Origin: Eunapius fragilis
Taxonomy: Eukaryota > Porifera > Demospongiae > Spongillida > Spongillidae
Reading direction: 5' to 3'
NCBI GenBank assembly: GCA_963681505.1
Contig: OY811971.1
Span: 24,928,493 to 24,992,492 of the forward strand
DNA length: 64,000 bases
In this document: in pieces, positions 36,601 to 46,782 of the stretch
Layout: each line of letters opens with the position of its first letter
How positions within the stretch are numbered: the first letter of the stretch is position 1
The notes under the pieces: model-generated
What the model saw: the letters and a program-made list of their open reading frames with translations, nothing else
Database searches by the model: none
What the model was told of the DNA's origin: nothing
Program-made: the position numbers and the translations under genes

Positions 36601-39600
36601 GGAGTTGGAGTGACCTGAAGCTGACGGGAGGAGAGGTCATGGTGAATAGAGGTATCAAATTTGGGTACATCCTCTTTAACTCTAGCAAGGCAGCAGGAGC
36701 TGGGGTGCTGATATGTGTAACAGTCCGATGTGCTCATACGTGCAGTAATAATAATCACAGAATAGTAGCTTGTGATGTTATATTGCTAATCTTCTAGTCA
36801 CTACAAAACCCTATCCTCAACCTCCACTAGACCACCACCATCACACAACTACATCTGTTCCAGAAAACTGCAAGGTAATGAAGCTACCTGCGGAAAATAT
36901 AGACGAAACTGATTATTTAATAAAGGAGAAACCCTTGAATGAAACTTTTACCTCTTAGTCCTGAAGTAGAGCCACCTCCATTAGACCACCACCACCATAC
37001 CTTCGACCCAAACATTGAACACGTCTTTTAAAGCATTTTAGTTGGTACCAGTGATTGCTCGTGTCTTTTAGTACTTGGAGTTAAACTGTACGTCTACCCA
37101 ATATTCGGCGGTATTGTCTGCATGGATCACAGCAGGTCCCCCTGTGTGATGCCTAACACCTCTGCATCACCATTCTGCTGTAATGCTTAGCTTGGCCTTT
37201 TATGACGCTTCCAGCCCCGACGCTGACAATCAACGCAAAGGCTACATGAGGCTTATCTGATATGGAAAGGTGTATGAATTGAATTTCTTCGCTCAATGAA
37301 CGACGGTAAAATGCAGAAGCTTTTGGTTGGTATAGGCGGAGCATTTTGTCTCTTTGTGTTCATTTACAAAGAAGATGCTGTATCTGTGGACCAAATTCAG
37401 GATGGATTTGAAATGGAGAATGGGGGGTATCGATACGCTGAAGGCACTTTTTGAAAGCGAATGGGTTTAACTCAAACTCCTTTAATGTGCATACTTTTTC
37501 CCATTCTTCATGTGCTCCTTAGGGGTTTAGACTTAAGCAGTACAATTAATCTTGATTATGTTGGTTTGATATTATGTAACCTCCCAGTATGCAGCTCCAT
37601 GCACGTACGCCATAATGCCCCAGCCGGCTGCCGATTCCTTCTTGGTAGTGTCGAATATGTCTTGTCTCTCATCATTTCAGAAGTACTAATGTATAGCCCT
37701 AGAAAATTAAATAGTTTTTAGTATTTTATAGTTAATGTCTATAGATGTACTTTACATGAACTAAGCCAACGACAGGCAAGGGAGAACTGATGACATACTT
37801 ATACCTGCTCAACAGAATTTTTATGCGGAAGATCATCATCGTCCCATAAGCAGACATTTTTCAGCCATGAATGTCAGGACTTTATAGTGGTTACGGATGA
37901 GGTCCTGCTTCATGCATTTCCTCGTACTCCATTAGTACCTTATTCCACTTCACTGTGAAATCACTTTTCTCCATATCCATGACTTGTGGGGTTGTTGCGT
38001 CTCTGAGACCCACTGGCCCTCTTTGGCATTTGTTGACGGTGTCTTCAGGGGAAACAGTGCACGGATTCCCGGCAATTTATGTATGTCAAGACTCCATAAA
38101 TTGAACACGTAAAGTTTCATTTTATGGCAAATGGAGTGGGCCGAGGGGAAAAGCTACTCTCCGTCAAGTCACAGTGTCTAGCCTTTTCCAACTTCGTGTA
38201 CAAGGATGGGCTAGCTCCTTGTACATTTTGCTAAGGGTTGCATCTATGATTTTTGGCAGATCTTGCCACTCGCCAGGATTTTGTTTGCTGGTGGTGGTTG
38301 GGTGGGTTGGTGGTACAGCAGTTAGAGTTAGGGCCCCAGTGGTCCTGGTTCCAATGCCACTCCTGATTCTGTTCTGTTTCCGTTCTGCCTCAATGTTGAT
38401 GGGCTCACTGTTTGTTCAAACCTCATTACCCTGGCAGTTTGCGTGGATGCGTGCATCTGTGTGGTGTTGCACGCTTGCGTCTGTGTAAGCGCTTGTTAGA
38501 AAATTTTACAAAATCTCCCACAAACACATCAGTTCTCCCATTGGAGACCGTGGTATATGTTCGCGTCAAATTATTTCCCAAAAAAAAGTACTACGTACAG
38601 AATATATGAGAAGTATATGGGGCAGAACATGTACTGCTGCTCCCCTGTATGAGTGAGCATGTGTGTGTTGTTATGAGTGAGCATGTATGTTTTCAGGTTA
38701 GACTGTAGGAGCCAGCTCTGTAGAGCCAGCCCTGTGGAGCCAGTCCTGTGGAGCCAGTCCTGTGGAGCCAGCTCTGGAGCCAGCCCTGTGGAGCCAGCCC
38801 TGTGCATCCCCACACCCATCCGTAATTCCCTCCATTGCTTTCATCATGGTGCCTCTTCCTCATCTCCACTTAATTCCGCTTCAACTTCTACATTTTTCTT
38901 ATTAGCACCCACCTTATCTGGTTTCGGGGCATCCTTCACTGACTTTGTAGCCTCTTTCACTGGCGTCCTATTCAGACCCATGCCTCGCGCGAATTCCCGT
39001 CCCACAATAACAGTTTGATGTACAACGTTTCGGCAGTAGCCTTTCTCAAGTCACAAGTTTCACACAAAAATTTGAAATGAATAAACACATATAAATAATG
39101 GTTCCATGCATGCGTAGGGAAAGAAAAAAGGAGTGCGCGTTAATTACAATAATGTTGTACAAGAGTGTAAGTGATGTGTGGTGAGTGTTTTTGATATAGG
39201 AAGTAGTTCTAAAATGGAAAACGATTTTCCTCTGTTGTATAGAAATGACTGTTTTAGGAAAGAAAATTAAAAATAAATAATTTACTGATGGTTGACTCAT
39301 CATCATCCACTGTTGTTGTTGTGCTTTCCTCCATGAAGGCTACAAATTAAAAATGCATGAATTAACACTCGCCATGGAAACACAAACTACAATTTGAATA
39401 AAATTAGAAAAATAACTCACAAAATATAGGCTCAGCAAATACAGAAGTCCGTAGCTGGTACCAGCTGGGCCTAGTTAGCTTAGGTTCAGTTTTAGCCAGG
39501 GGGAGAGAGATGGTGAAAGGCTCAGCAAATCACAAGAGGTCCGTAGCGGTGTCTAGCTGGGCCTAGTTAGTTTAGGTTTAGTTGTGCTCAGGGGATAAAA

Positions 39601-41883
39601 CTGAATGAATATACATCAAATACAAAAGTAATTCTTATTGTGGAGACTTCTGGATGGGTGGGGTTGTAGCCTAGTTAGATTTAGGTTTGGTGTTGGTTGG
39701 ATTATAGATGGTAGTTGAGCCCAGATGGTAACAAGGTCTTCATTCTTCTTATCCTAAGCATTTCGCATTCTCTTCTTTCATCGTGGTGTACAACGTGTTG
39801 TACGATTGTAAGGCTGGCTTCCGCAAAGGTGTGTCGATTTTTTTGGGAAGTGCCTGTAAATTGGTTTGTTGTCCTCCATTCAGTTTGTTTCTATGTCCTC
39901 GTATCCTTTGCCCGATCATGTTTACACCGTTTCGCCCACATATTGTATTCCACATTTGGCACACGTGATAACGTATACCACACCGCTACTTTTACAGGTG
40001 TATGTGCCATTGATGGGGTATGTGTTGTTGTGGAGTTGATGTGCGAGACATTTCTAATCATCTTGCAGCACTCGCATTGCGAATGGGTTACAATGGGTAT
40101 TGCGGATAGGGAACTGCGTTGGTGTTTCCTCTAGTTCTATTTCTGGAGGATTAGGGGCATCTTTGATTTTGGCTCTGACAACTGTTTGGGCAACCCATTT
40201 ACCCGCGATGCACGACATCATTGGACCCTCTTTGAAATTTTTCAGCCAGCATTTTGCTTGAAATGAGATTCCAGGAATGGCCCAGGACTTTATTTAGGTG
40301 TTTAGTCCTCTTGCTGTATTGCTGTACCATGATTGTTCCGTGTGAGCTTTCCTAGTCCATAAGGTATAGTGTTCTGTCCTTGAATGGATGGGTCTGTATC
40401 CATTTGTCCAGGAGATGTACGGGGTAACCTCTGAGTAAAAGAGCTTTTCTTAGTTTACACATTGTTTGCTCGTACACATTGGTGTCACTAAAGTTTGGAA
40501 CCTAGTGCACTCCCCCACAACTATGCCTTTAAACAGAGGGGGTGTGTGCTGATGTGTAATGGAGGTGATTGGTTTCCTAGTAGTTGACTGGCTAGGAACC
40601 TATCTCCTTTTTACAGGGTTACGTCTAAGCAGTTTGTCTCTGTCTCAGACACGGACCTTTTTGTACATTCATAGCCGTGAAAACAGTTACCAGTTCATCT
40701 ATAGGGGTGTTAGTCTCGTACCCAGACCTTCACTCACAACTGCGGGTGGATTGCATCACCGCTTGCCTGGGTCTGGTGAAATGCCTAACAAACGTTTTTC
40801 TCAATGGAAGTCGATGTTACATAATAAATGTGACGTCAAAAGTCTCAATTACAATTAACATTAGCACACTCTCTATAATCCGGCTCGTTCGAAAACATAC
40901 ACTGCTCTTCGCCCTTCCCACATAACCCTGCTGACATAATGTCACTGTATGCCAGAGATCAGACTTCTGAAATTTTTTGACCGGGCTGAAGAACCTTCCT
41001 ACATTTGCACATTTAGTTGATCTCTGTTGTGTGTGGATCAACAACAGAGTATCTCGTTCCTCAATGTTTGCTGAATTTGATGTGCCAATTAGCTAAAAGA
41101 CTGAAACCTTAATTACTCTTCTCTAATGCACATGTCACTGGCTCTATAGAACGTTGTGATGTGTTAACGTGGTGATAGGGCTTAGTACTATTGATATAGC
41201 CTTGTCATACACCATGAGGATGTGTGGGTAGTGCTCAGACCACTTCTTTTCTCATCCCACCACAGGAGATGCAACGTGGTGATAGGGCTTAGTACTATTG
41301 ATATAGCCTTGTCATACACCATGAGGATGTGTGGGTAGTGCTCAGACCACTTCTCTTCTCATCCCACCACAGGAGATGCTGTTTCGTCGGCTGGGCAAGG
41401 TACAGCTGCTAACCACTGCCTCCCTGCAGCTGGAGAAGACCAAACCTGACAAGCGACCAATTGTCAGGGAGCCCTGTGTTTTGCCCCTCCCCCCATGTTG
41501 AAGCCTTCTTCCCTAACAGGCAGAGAAAGCAAAGGATGATGCTCAGAAGTCACTGGAGAAGGTCACCTCCACTGCTAATGATGAGGTGTGATGATGACCT
41601 GTTGGTTGACCCCATGTATCTATCCCATCTGATCTACCTCCTCCCCATCTCATCTGATCTACCTCCTCCCCATCCCATCTCATCTACCTCCTCCCCATCC
41701 CATCTCATCTACCTCCTCCCCATCTCATCTAACCTCCCCATGCAGTATGTGCGCTTCCATCAAGAGTACAGTCGTCAGATAAGGATGAAGCTGCAGGCCT
41801 ATGTAGAGGCACAGATCACTCACTGCAAGAGGTCTCTTGAGAACATCCATAAGCTTAAAAGTGACCTTGAGGCGCTACCATGA
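27601..41883 (+). CDS. Sorting nexin, SNX5/SNX6-like PX-BAR protein
   Basis: Exons with agreeing phases: 27601-27750, 27800-27901, a poorly resolved exon near 28110-28183, then 28256-28331, 28420-28473, 28574-28648, 28740-28770, 28893-28977, 29048-29087, 29138-29224, 41373-41462, 41520-41585 and 41746-41883. The PX part has RILTRQYNDLLWLHRVL (compare the RQHEDFVWLHD core of SNX5) and FLQALAAHHYFSENHIVYSF. A BAR-like helical C-terminus ends in AYVEAQITHCKRSLENIHKL. Family role: endosome-to-Golgi retrieval with SNX1/2. One exon around 28110-28183 was not settled, so the PX middle is uncertain. The 12.1-kb intron 29225-41372 is filled with repeats and transposon relics, in contrast to the other introns of 50-250 bp. 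Confidence 0.78.
29466..29571. repeat. 53-bp perfect tandem duplication
   Basis: CCATTTGGGTACACATGCAG and the following 33 bases occur twice in succession (29466 and 29519). Located in the large SNX intron. Confidence 0.9.
29600..30458. other. Intronic DNA with a low-copy repeat fragment
   Basis: The segment 30061-30150 (GGCTGGTACAAATAAGATT, then a GGGTACAT motif) matches 36518-36705, which has about 115 extra bases in its middle. Minus-strand open frames (29543-29854, 29919-30299) have no recognised domain; they may be transposon remnants. Confidence 0.4.
30523..31648. repeat. 36-bp minisatellite, about 31 units
   Basis: The unit TATAGTTCAACCTACACAGA plus GCAGGGGCCAGCTACC is repeated with very few substitutions (GGGG to GGGA in several units). 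Because 36 is a multiple of three, frames stay open throughout; the apparent 12-residue protein repeat has no start context, signal or splice logic. It sits in the SNX intron. Confidence 0.93.
31660..32290. other. Intronic DNA, nothing recognised
   Basis: Between the 36-bp minisatellite and the tyrosine-recombinase relic. No exon, inverted repeat or coding signal was identified. Confidence 0.5.
32296..34117 (-). pseudogene. Tyrosine recombinase (Crypton/DIRS-type) relic
   Basis: 34117-33340 encodes the N-terminal SAM-like core-binding part (STTKKYLGAFQRWKTWAEAR, KRKEPVTAEKLLAMVE). The catalytic domain resumes near 32830 and reads EELLKLRCADVTF, SSKTDQYREGA, then HSLR, AGVPDRLFKRHGRWKSESAK and DGYVKDS, the usual R...HxxR...Y layout of eukaryotic tyrosine recombinases. 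An extra G right after HSLR shifts the frame, a stop follows EELL upstream, and about 500 bp (33340-32830) that do not belong to the family interrupt the two halves. A poly-G tract near 33630 adds a run of Gly. No reverse transcriptase was seen nearby, so Crypton-like or an incomplete DIRS-like element. Confidence 0.72.
32830..33340. other. Insertion inside the tyrosine-recombinase relic with an unknown ORF
   Basis: The minus-strand frame from 33080 begins MDFRHQMFVELFIVGEKARL and continues for about 85 helical residues before merging into recombinase sequence. An A/T-rich tract (33192-33240) lies upstream. The ORF loosely resembles a helical adaptor domain but I cannot assign it. Boundaries are inferred from where recombinase similarity stops and restarts. 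Confidence 0.4.
34898..36088 (-). pseudogene. Tandem pair of SET-like ORFs, probably transposon-borne
   Basis: 35922-35230 encodes 230 residues with SNYIIPAGTRICLYSD, TDYLMVREVGG and ANIGRLINQGG, then NVTYKY; this order resembles a SET fold (the GRLIN part like the RFINH motif). A diverged second copy of the first 100 residues lies at 35221-34898, offset by about 750 bp. The upstream part of copy 1 (36088-35960, DPSIAIHYIDGDRENL) is cut from the rest by a C-homopolymer frameshift near 35946. The SET assignment is tentative. It lies upstream of, and on the same strand as, the recombinase relic, so both may come from one element. Confidence 0.4.
36330..37290. other. Intronic DNA with repeat fragment and C homopolymer
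   Basis: Contains a C run at 36467-36482 and the longer copy (36518-36705) of the low-copy repeat also found at 30061. No exon recognised. Confidence 0.45.
37296..37454 (+). CDS. Small hypothetical membrane-anchored ORF
   Basis: 52 codons from ATG to TGA. After a short basic start there is a hydrophobic stretch KLLVGIGGAFCLFVFIY, then an acidic tail, resembling a signal anchor. It lies in the SNX intron on the same strand. It could be a first exon, a transposon piece or chance. Confidence 0.2.
   Translation: MNDGKMQKLLVGIGGAFCLFVFIYKEDAVSVDQIQDGFEMENGGYRYAEGTF
37460..39000. other. Intronic DNA, nothing assigned
   Basis: A short tandem array of GAGCCAGYCCTGTG-type units lies at 38709-38805. 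Other open frames on either strand lack recognisable motifs. Confidence 0.45.
39010..40560 (-). pseudogene. Penelope-like retroelement relic (GIY-YIG endonuclease end)
   Basis: On the minus strand, the reading VVYVITCAKCGIQYVGETV followed by a frame break and RIRGHRNKLN is the GIY-YIG core typical of Penelope-like elements. Upstream (40540-40250) degraded codons resemble the end of the reverse transcriptase (TPPLFKGIVVGE, GYRPI). Several stops and frameshifts show it is dead. The downstream words CTTGAGAAAGGCTACTGCC and GAAACGTTGTA near 39015-39050 are usual near the 3' end of such elements. Confidence 0.7.
41166..41379. repeat. 107-bp tandem duplication of an intron 3' end and splice acceptor
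   Basis: Two nearly identical 107-bp units, 41166-41272 and 41273-41379, each end with CATCCCACCACAGGAGATGC. The second supplies the acceptor of SNX exon 41373; the first is a decoy with the same acceptor and the first 7 exon bases. Confidence 0.9.
41586..41745. repeat. Short CT-rich tandem repeat in SNX intron
   Basis: About five units of CATCTCATCTACCTCCTCCC between two SNX coding exons, merging into the polypyrimidine tract of the last acceptor. Confidence 0.8.
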
Positions 41884-42134
41884 CAACACATCATGATTGG
41901 TAGTGGCTACGTAGCAATATTCCATGTTTGTTGCCTTGTTTTGTGTGGATCATGTGTGTTGAATAATATCATGACAGCCATATGCCAGTCTTCCCGAGAA
42001 ATTATTTTTTGTGTTGCATGATGGCAAATACATTCTTTCAAAATTTGCTACTTTAAGCTGACCCAAAGAAAGATTTTTTGTGAATCTCTTCCCAATACAA
42101 CCTCCTGCTATGTACAGTATACCCCTCTGATATA

Positions 42135-42469
42135 GTCTCGTGCCCAGACCCACGCTTACGTAAGTATTATCTATAATACTACAATAGGTCGAAGAAAGTT
42201 GTTCTGGTGCGCCGGAATGTTGGCGCGTCCAATCAGAATGTTGGAATGTGGGTGACGTAGATTATTGTATCAAGTGGGCGTAATTCGAGCTTGTTCAACA
42301 ATCCAAAGTCTGGAATTCAAATAATCTACGTCACCCACATTCCAACATTCTGATAGGACGCGCCAACATTCCGGCGCACAAGAACAATTTCTTAGACCTA
42401 TTGGCCAGACCCTCTCTACGTAGTATTATACATTATGCGATAATGCTTACGTAAGCGTGGACGAGACCA
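42135..42469. mobile_element. Foldback MITE with TIRs and 11-bp target duplication
   Basis: The ends GTCTCGTGCCCAGACCCACG (left) and the inverted CGTCCACGCTTACGTAAG region (right) frame inverted arms of about 120 bp sharing GTGGGTGACGTAGATTAT and GCGCCGGAATGTTGGCGCG. CCTCTGATATA lies at both flanks (42124-42134, 42470-42480), a good target duplication. No ORF. The GTCTCGTRCCCAGAC end motif recurs at 40711, near 15893 and, inverted, near 10218. Confidence 0.85.
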
Positions 42470-42480
42470 CCTCTGATATA

Positions 42481-43155
42481 CCAGACCTGAATAAAATCAC
42501 GATGAAGGGTGTGTTGCTAGGCCAACTAATGTCTATCTGCGCAAGCTTACGTTTCCCAGTAACCATGGCAAGTTTTTGAAAAATGATATTTAGACGAAGG
42601 TAGATTAAGACATTAATGGCAAACCGACTTATTGTGCTAGATAAGTGCCCTGGGGTCCAGCCCATTGGAATTGGTGAATGCATGCACGTGATTGGTAAGA
42701 CAATGGTCCTGCTGACTGGCAGAGATGTCGAAGATGAGTGTGGTGCATAACAGCTAATTAATAAAGCAACGTGCTTGAAAGCTAGGGTACTATCCATACC
42801 ATGATAGACCTTATGATGCATTTGCAAGTGATGTTGGTGATTCCTTACAAGAGCTGTGTTTATCACGTGCCAATTTATCATCTACTTAAGTAGTACAATA
42901 CAAATTACAAGCCACCAAATGTGCGTTACCCCTGGGAAACGTTAATTGGTTGCACTGATGGATGCAATTTTATTTGGAAAGTTAACGTTAACAGTCTAAT
43001 TAAGCAAGATAAATTTGGCTACAATTCATTTGCAATCCGGATGCAGTGTTAATTGATTCCATGTGTGATAGCGTGTAATGGCACTTGATTTTGAGGGCAT
43101 TGAATTTCTTCTCCGGTTAATAGATTCACAGCTGATGGGGCCCTAGGCAGTGTGT
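42481..43155. other. Intergenic, nothing recognised
   Basis: Between the MITE and the Helitron-type ORF relic. The minus-strand open frame here has no recognised domain. Confidence 0.4.
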
Positions 43156-43159
43156 CATT

Positions 43160-43740
43160 TTGCTGACAAGTCTCTTAGTGGTCTCTTATCCAACTTGTCC
43201 ATCTGTAATAAGGGTGATTTGGTCTGATTCCACACACTATCCAGTCCTGCATCAGTTCTTACATTTGCTTTATTCTGTGCTGAAAAGCCATAAAATCATT
43301 GCTACTATTGATGAGGCACTTGGTGCTGGTGATGTGGAGAGATTGATGGATGCAAACCTGTTCTATAAAGATGGTACTAATAGTGCTGCTTTTTGCAACG
43401 ACAACTCCACACCTGGTCTTGGTCCATTTGAGAGGCATCTTAGAGTTACTTATGCAGAGCTGATAGCAGATCTTGAGTCACAAAACAAAGATGACCCAGT
43501 ATACCATTGCTTGAGCTGTGAATGCTTACACAAGCAGAAGCAAATGTCCTGTGTAAATCTTAGGCACGATACGAAGTATTAAAGAATCAAATAGGTGTCG
43601 TTACCGATGACCTCTATGAGTGTAGTTATTGCCGACAGTACCTACATAAAAACACAATGCCTCCCCGGTGTATTCTAAATGGTTTGATAACTGAACCAGT
43701 ACCAGACGAGTTGAAAGGGCTTGATGCATCTCTCTCCCCA
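43160..43740 (+). pseudogene. Helitron-type helicase ORF relic (DUF6570-like region)
   Basis: The frame after a one-base shift near 43565 reads RYEVLKNQIGVV, YECSYCRQYLHKNTMPPRCI, LNGL, then VPDELKGLD. This matches the zinc-binding region before the helicase in Helitron proteins of animals (CxxC, then MP.R..NGL and P.ELK.L). Upstream (43280-43560) more of the same protein appears in another frame, including YHCLSCECLHKQ. The protein then runs directly into a minisatellite, so helicase motifs are absent. Confidence 0.65.
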
Positions 43741-44675
43741 CACTGCTCTCTTCTCTCTCCCCACACTGCTCCCTTCTCTCTCCCCACACCGCTCCCTTCT
43801 CTCTCCCCACGCTGCTCCCTTCTCTCCCCACACTGCTCCCTTCTCTCTACCCACACTACTCCCTCCTCTCTCCCCACACTGCTCCCTTCTCTCTCCCCAC
43901 ACACCTCCCTTCTCTCTCCCCATACTGCTCCCTTCTCTCTCCCCATACTGCTCCCTTCTCTCTCCTCACACTGCTCCCTTCTCTCTCCCCACACTGCTCC
44001 CTTCTCTCTCCTCACACTGCTCCCTTCTCTCTCCCCATACTGCTCCCTTCTCTCTCCCCACACACCTCCCTTCTCTCTCCCCACACTGCTCCCTTCTCTC
44101 CCCACACTGCTCCCTTCTCTCTCCCCCCACTACTCCCTCCTCTCTCCCCACACTGCTCCCTTCTCTCTCCCCACACTGCTCCCTTCTCTCTCCCCACACA
44201 CCTCCCTTCTCTTTCCCCATACTGCTCCCTTCTCTCTCCTCACACTGCTCCCTTCTCTCTCCCCATACTGCTCCCTTCTCTCTCCCCACACACCTCCCTT
44301 CTCTCTCCCCACACTGCTCCCTTCTCTCCCCACACTGCTCCCTTCTCTCCCCACACTACTCCCTCCTCTCTCCCCACACTGCTCCCTTCTCTCTCCCCAC
44401 ACTGCTCCCTTCTCTCTCCTCACACTGCTCCCTTCTCTCTCCCCATACTGCTCCCTTCTCTCTCCCCACACACCTCCCTTCTCTCTCCCCACACTGCTCC
44501 CTTCTCTCTCCTCACACTGCTCCCTTCTCTCTCCCCACACTCCTCCCTTCTCTCTCCCCACACTGCTCCCTTCTCTCTCCCCACACTCCTCCCTTCTCTC
44601 TCCCCACACTGCTCCCTTCTCTCTCCCCACACTCCTCCCTTCTCTCTCCCCACACTGCTCCCTTCCTCTCCCCAT
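43725..44675. repeat. CT-rich 23-bp minisatellite, about 41 units
   Basis: Unit CCCCACACTGCTCCCTTCTC plus TCT, with variants (CATACTG, CACACCT). It is embedded in the Helitron-type relic. The long Ser/Pro/Leu frames and their minus-strand counterparts are by-products of the repeat. Confidence 0.95.
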
Positions 44676-45555
44676 ACCTGTTGCATATCAACAGTTTTCA
44701 AATAGACATTGGCAACGATGTACCAGTGTACATTCCTTGTGTGCATAAAGGTACATCTGGTGATGTGTATTGGTATTCATGTGAACTTATGATATTAACA
44801 GAGCCCAATATGAGCAGCAATGAAGCATATCAAGGGATCATTGTGATGACTTCCCGTAAATGTGTGGATATAGAACTATATGGATATGGAACTATGTCCT
44901 GCATATGGAGTAGTACTAATGCAAAGGCAACAGCTGAAACAGTTCTAATATATCCCAGCTTGTACAGAAGTAGATGTGGGGGGAGATAGAAAGTATTTCA
45001 CTGGGTCATCATGATTTCATTGGTGCATTTATATCTCATGATCAGAGCATTTATATCTCATGATCAGAGTGATGTACCTTTATGCATGAGCATATGAAAC
45101 ATACAGCAAGAATGAGTGCTTGAAATGAATCTTTGTAGAGCAAGACCATCTCAGCTCATGGTGGCGGGGGAGAGTGGTGGTGGGGTAGAGTGGTGAGTTG
45201 TGGCAGAGATAAGTGGTGGTGGGGGAAAGTGGTAAGAGAAGAGGTTCCAAAGAGCAGGAGCTGAAGAGAGACAAAAGACGGGGGAGGGGGAAGAGAGACA
45301 GTGGTGGTGGGAGCTCACAAGAGTTATGCTGAGCTTGCCATAGAGTTGGGCGATAGCCTGGGAAATGCTGGATCAATGCCGAAATTTTATTCAAAGTGTG
45401 TGCAACAGCTGGGTTTGCAGCTTATGCATGCAGCAAATGACCCCAAGTGCAATGAGCTGGGTTGGGCATGTATCCCCCTTGTTGTAGAACATTATGCCCG
45501 TGTGTTTGTGTTGGAAGCCAGACAAACTAGATCAAGTTTAGGTCTGATGATGTGA
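44676..45555 (+). pseudogene. Transposon ORF remnants
   Basis: 44685-44989 reads NDVPVYIPCVHKGTSGDVYW and may continue the ORF cut by the minisatellite. 45301-45555 ends in LGWACIPLVVEHYARVFVLE, which resembles the conserved C-terminal tail (PLVVE followed by an EAR(Q)T motif) seen in many marine-invertebrate retroelement polyproteins. Neither is intact. Confidence 0.4.
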
Positions 45556-45559
45556 CAGC

Positions 45560-46284
45560 AAGGTCCAGTGCAGCTGGCGTGCGTAATGACCAGCTGCACT
45601 ATCTCTTCTCTCATCCCCATTACTTCTCATCTCTACTTTACTGGCAACATGTGCAAGGTGACTGCACTCGACGAAAACATCTCTTAATCTGTTGTGGCAA
45701 AGTAACCATATAACCCACCACCTTTCCATGTCAGGGAATGATGGACAAGGTTGTCCCGTAAATGGGTAGTGGGTGGTTAGAGACTATATTGTTAGTCCAT
45801 TTCAATAGATATCCTTACATTCCAGATGATGGAAACATGTTTGCTTGTTGTGGGAGCTTTCCAATTTATGAGCTTTGTGTAATCATATTGTACAATGTGA
45901 AAGGTATTAACTGTTAATGAATGTTTGTGCAGTAGAATAGTGTGTTGTAACTTTAAAAGGCTTACCACACTTGAGTAAGTATACAACACAGCCAATGTTA
46001 TGCAGCATTTACATTTCAAATACTTTATAAATTCCATATTTGATAACTTAAAATCTGTTGAAGTTGATGCAATAAGCAAAACATAAGAACTTTCACTATA
46101 GGACTTCTGCACGAAAAACACTACAGCAAAACACCGTGTATTCTACTGTATTCATCACTTTTTCTAAGTAGACACTGCAGTGGCAACAATATGCAATACC
46201 TCTTCTTTTCTAGGGACTTAATGACAAGGTCAGGTAGCAGCAGTATGGAACTGTTGAGTGGCTCAAGGCCAAAGAGCAGCTACA
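45560..46284. other. Intergenic AT-rich DNA
   Basis: No exon or repeat recognised on either strand. Confidence 0.4.
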
Positions 46285-46420
46285 GAACTGTGCATTATGA
46301 CGTCATTATTACGTCATAATCAGAACCTTGCGTTATGACGTCATGAACTGTGCATTACGACGTCACTATTACGTCATAAGCAGATCTGTGCAGCGTTCTG
46401 CTTATGACGACGAAAGCGAT
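46285..46420. promoter_or_regulatory. Cluster of CRE/ATF-type sites
   Basis: Perfect TGACGTCA at 46298-46305 and 46336-46343, and near matches TTACGTCA (46309, 46369) and CGACGTCA (46358), five sites in 80 bp. They sit in two 60-bp direct repeats beginning GAACTGTGCATTA. The cluster lies 210-350 bp before the start codon at 46633, with TATATA-like sequence at 46502 between. Confidence 0.6.
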
Positions 46421-46782
46421 GACCTGTATACAGTATTAACAGTTAGTAGTTTGAATTTAGATAAATGAGTTAGTCTTTGGCTAGTATAAGTCAAGTATCA
46501 GTATATATGGTACAAGCATACATTAGACTAACAATTAATTAACGTGGATGTTTATAAGCCTATCTCCACGTCCCACTATACCGCAGTCCTACAACTTGGA
46601 CCATATAAGGAATTTTCCGACCTGGCAACTTTATGGATCTTTTAAGTCCGTCCACTGCACTGGGCATAGCAACCTTTGCTTACGAGTTAGCAAAAGAGGT
46701 ACGTGGAAGATTAAACGGAATTCCTCTCAACGATGAACGCAGACGAGGAATTGAAGACAAGGTCAAAGATCTAACCCATCAG

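Noticed and set aside
43657..44989. Ser/Pro/Leu-rich 360-420-residue proteins and the minus-strand Gly/Glu/Arg frames
   Set aside because: Products of the CT-rich 23-bp minisatellite; only the short flanking parts resemble a transposon protein.
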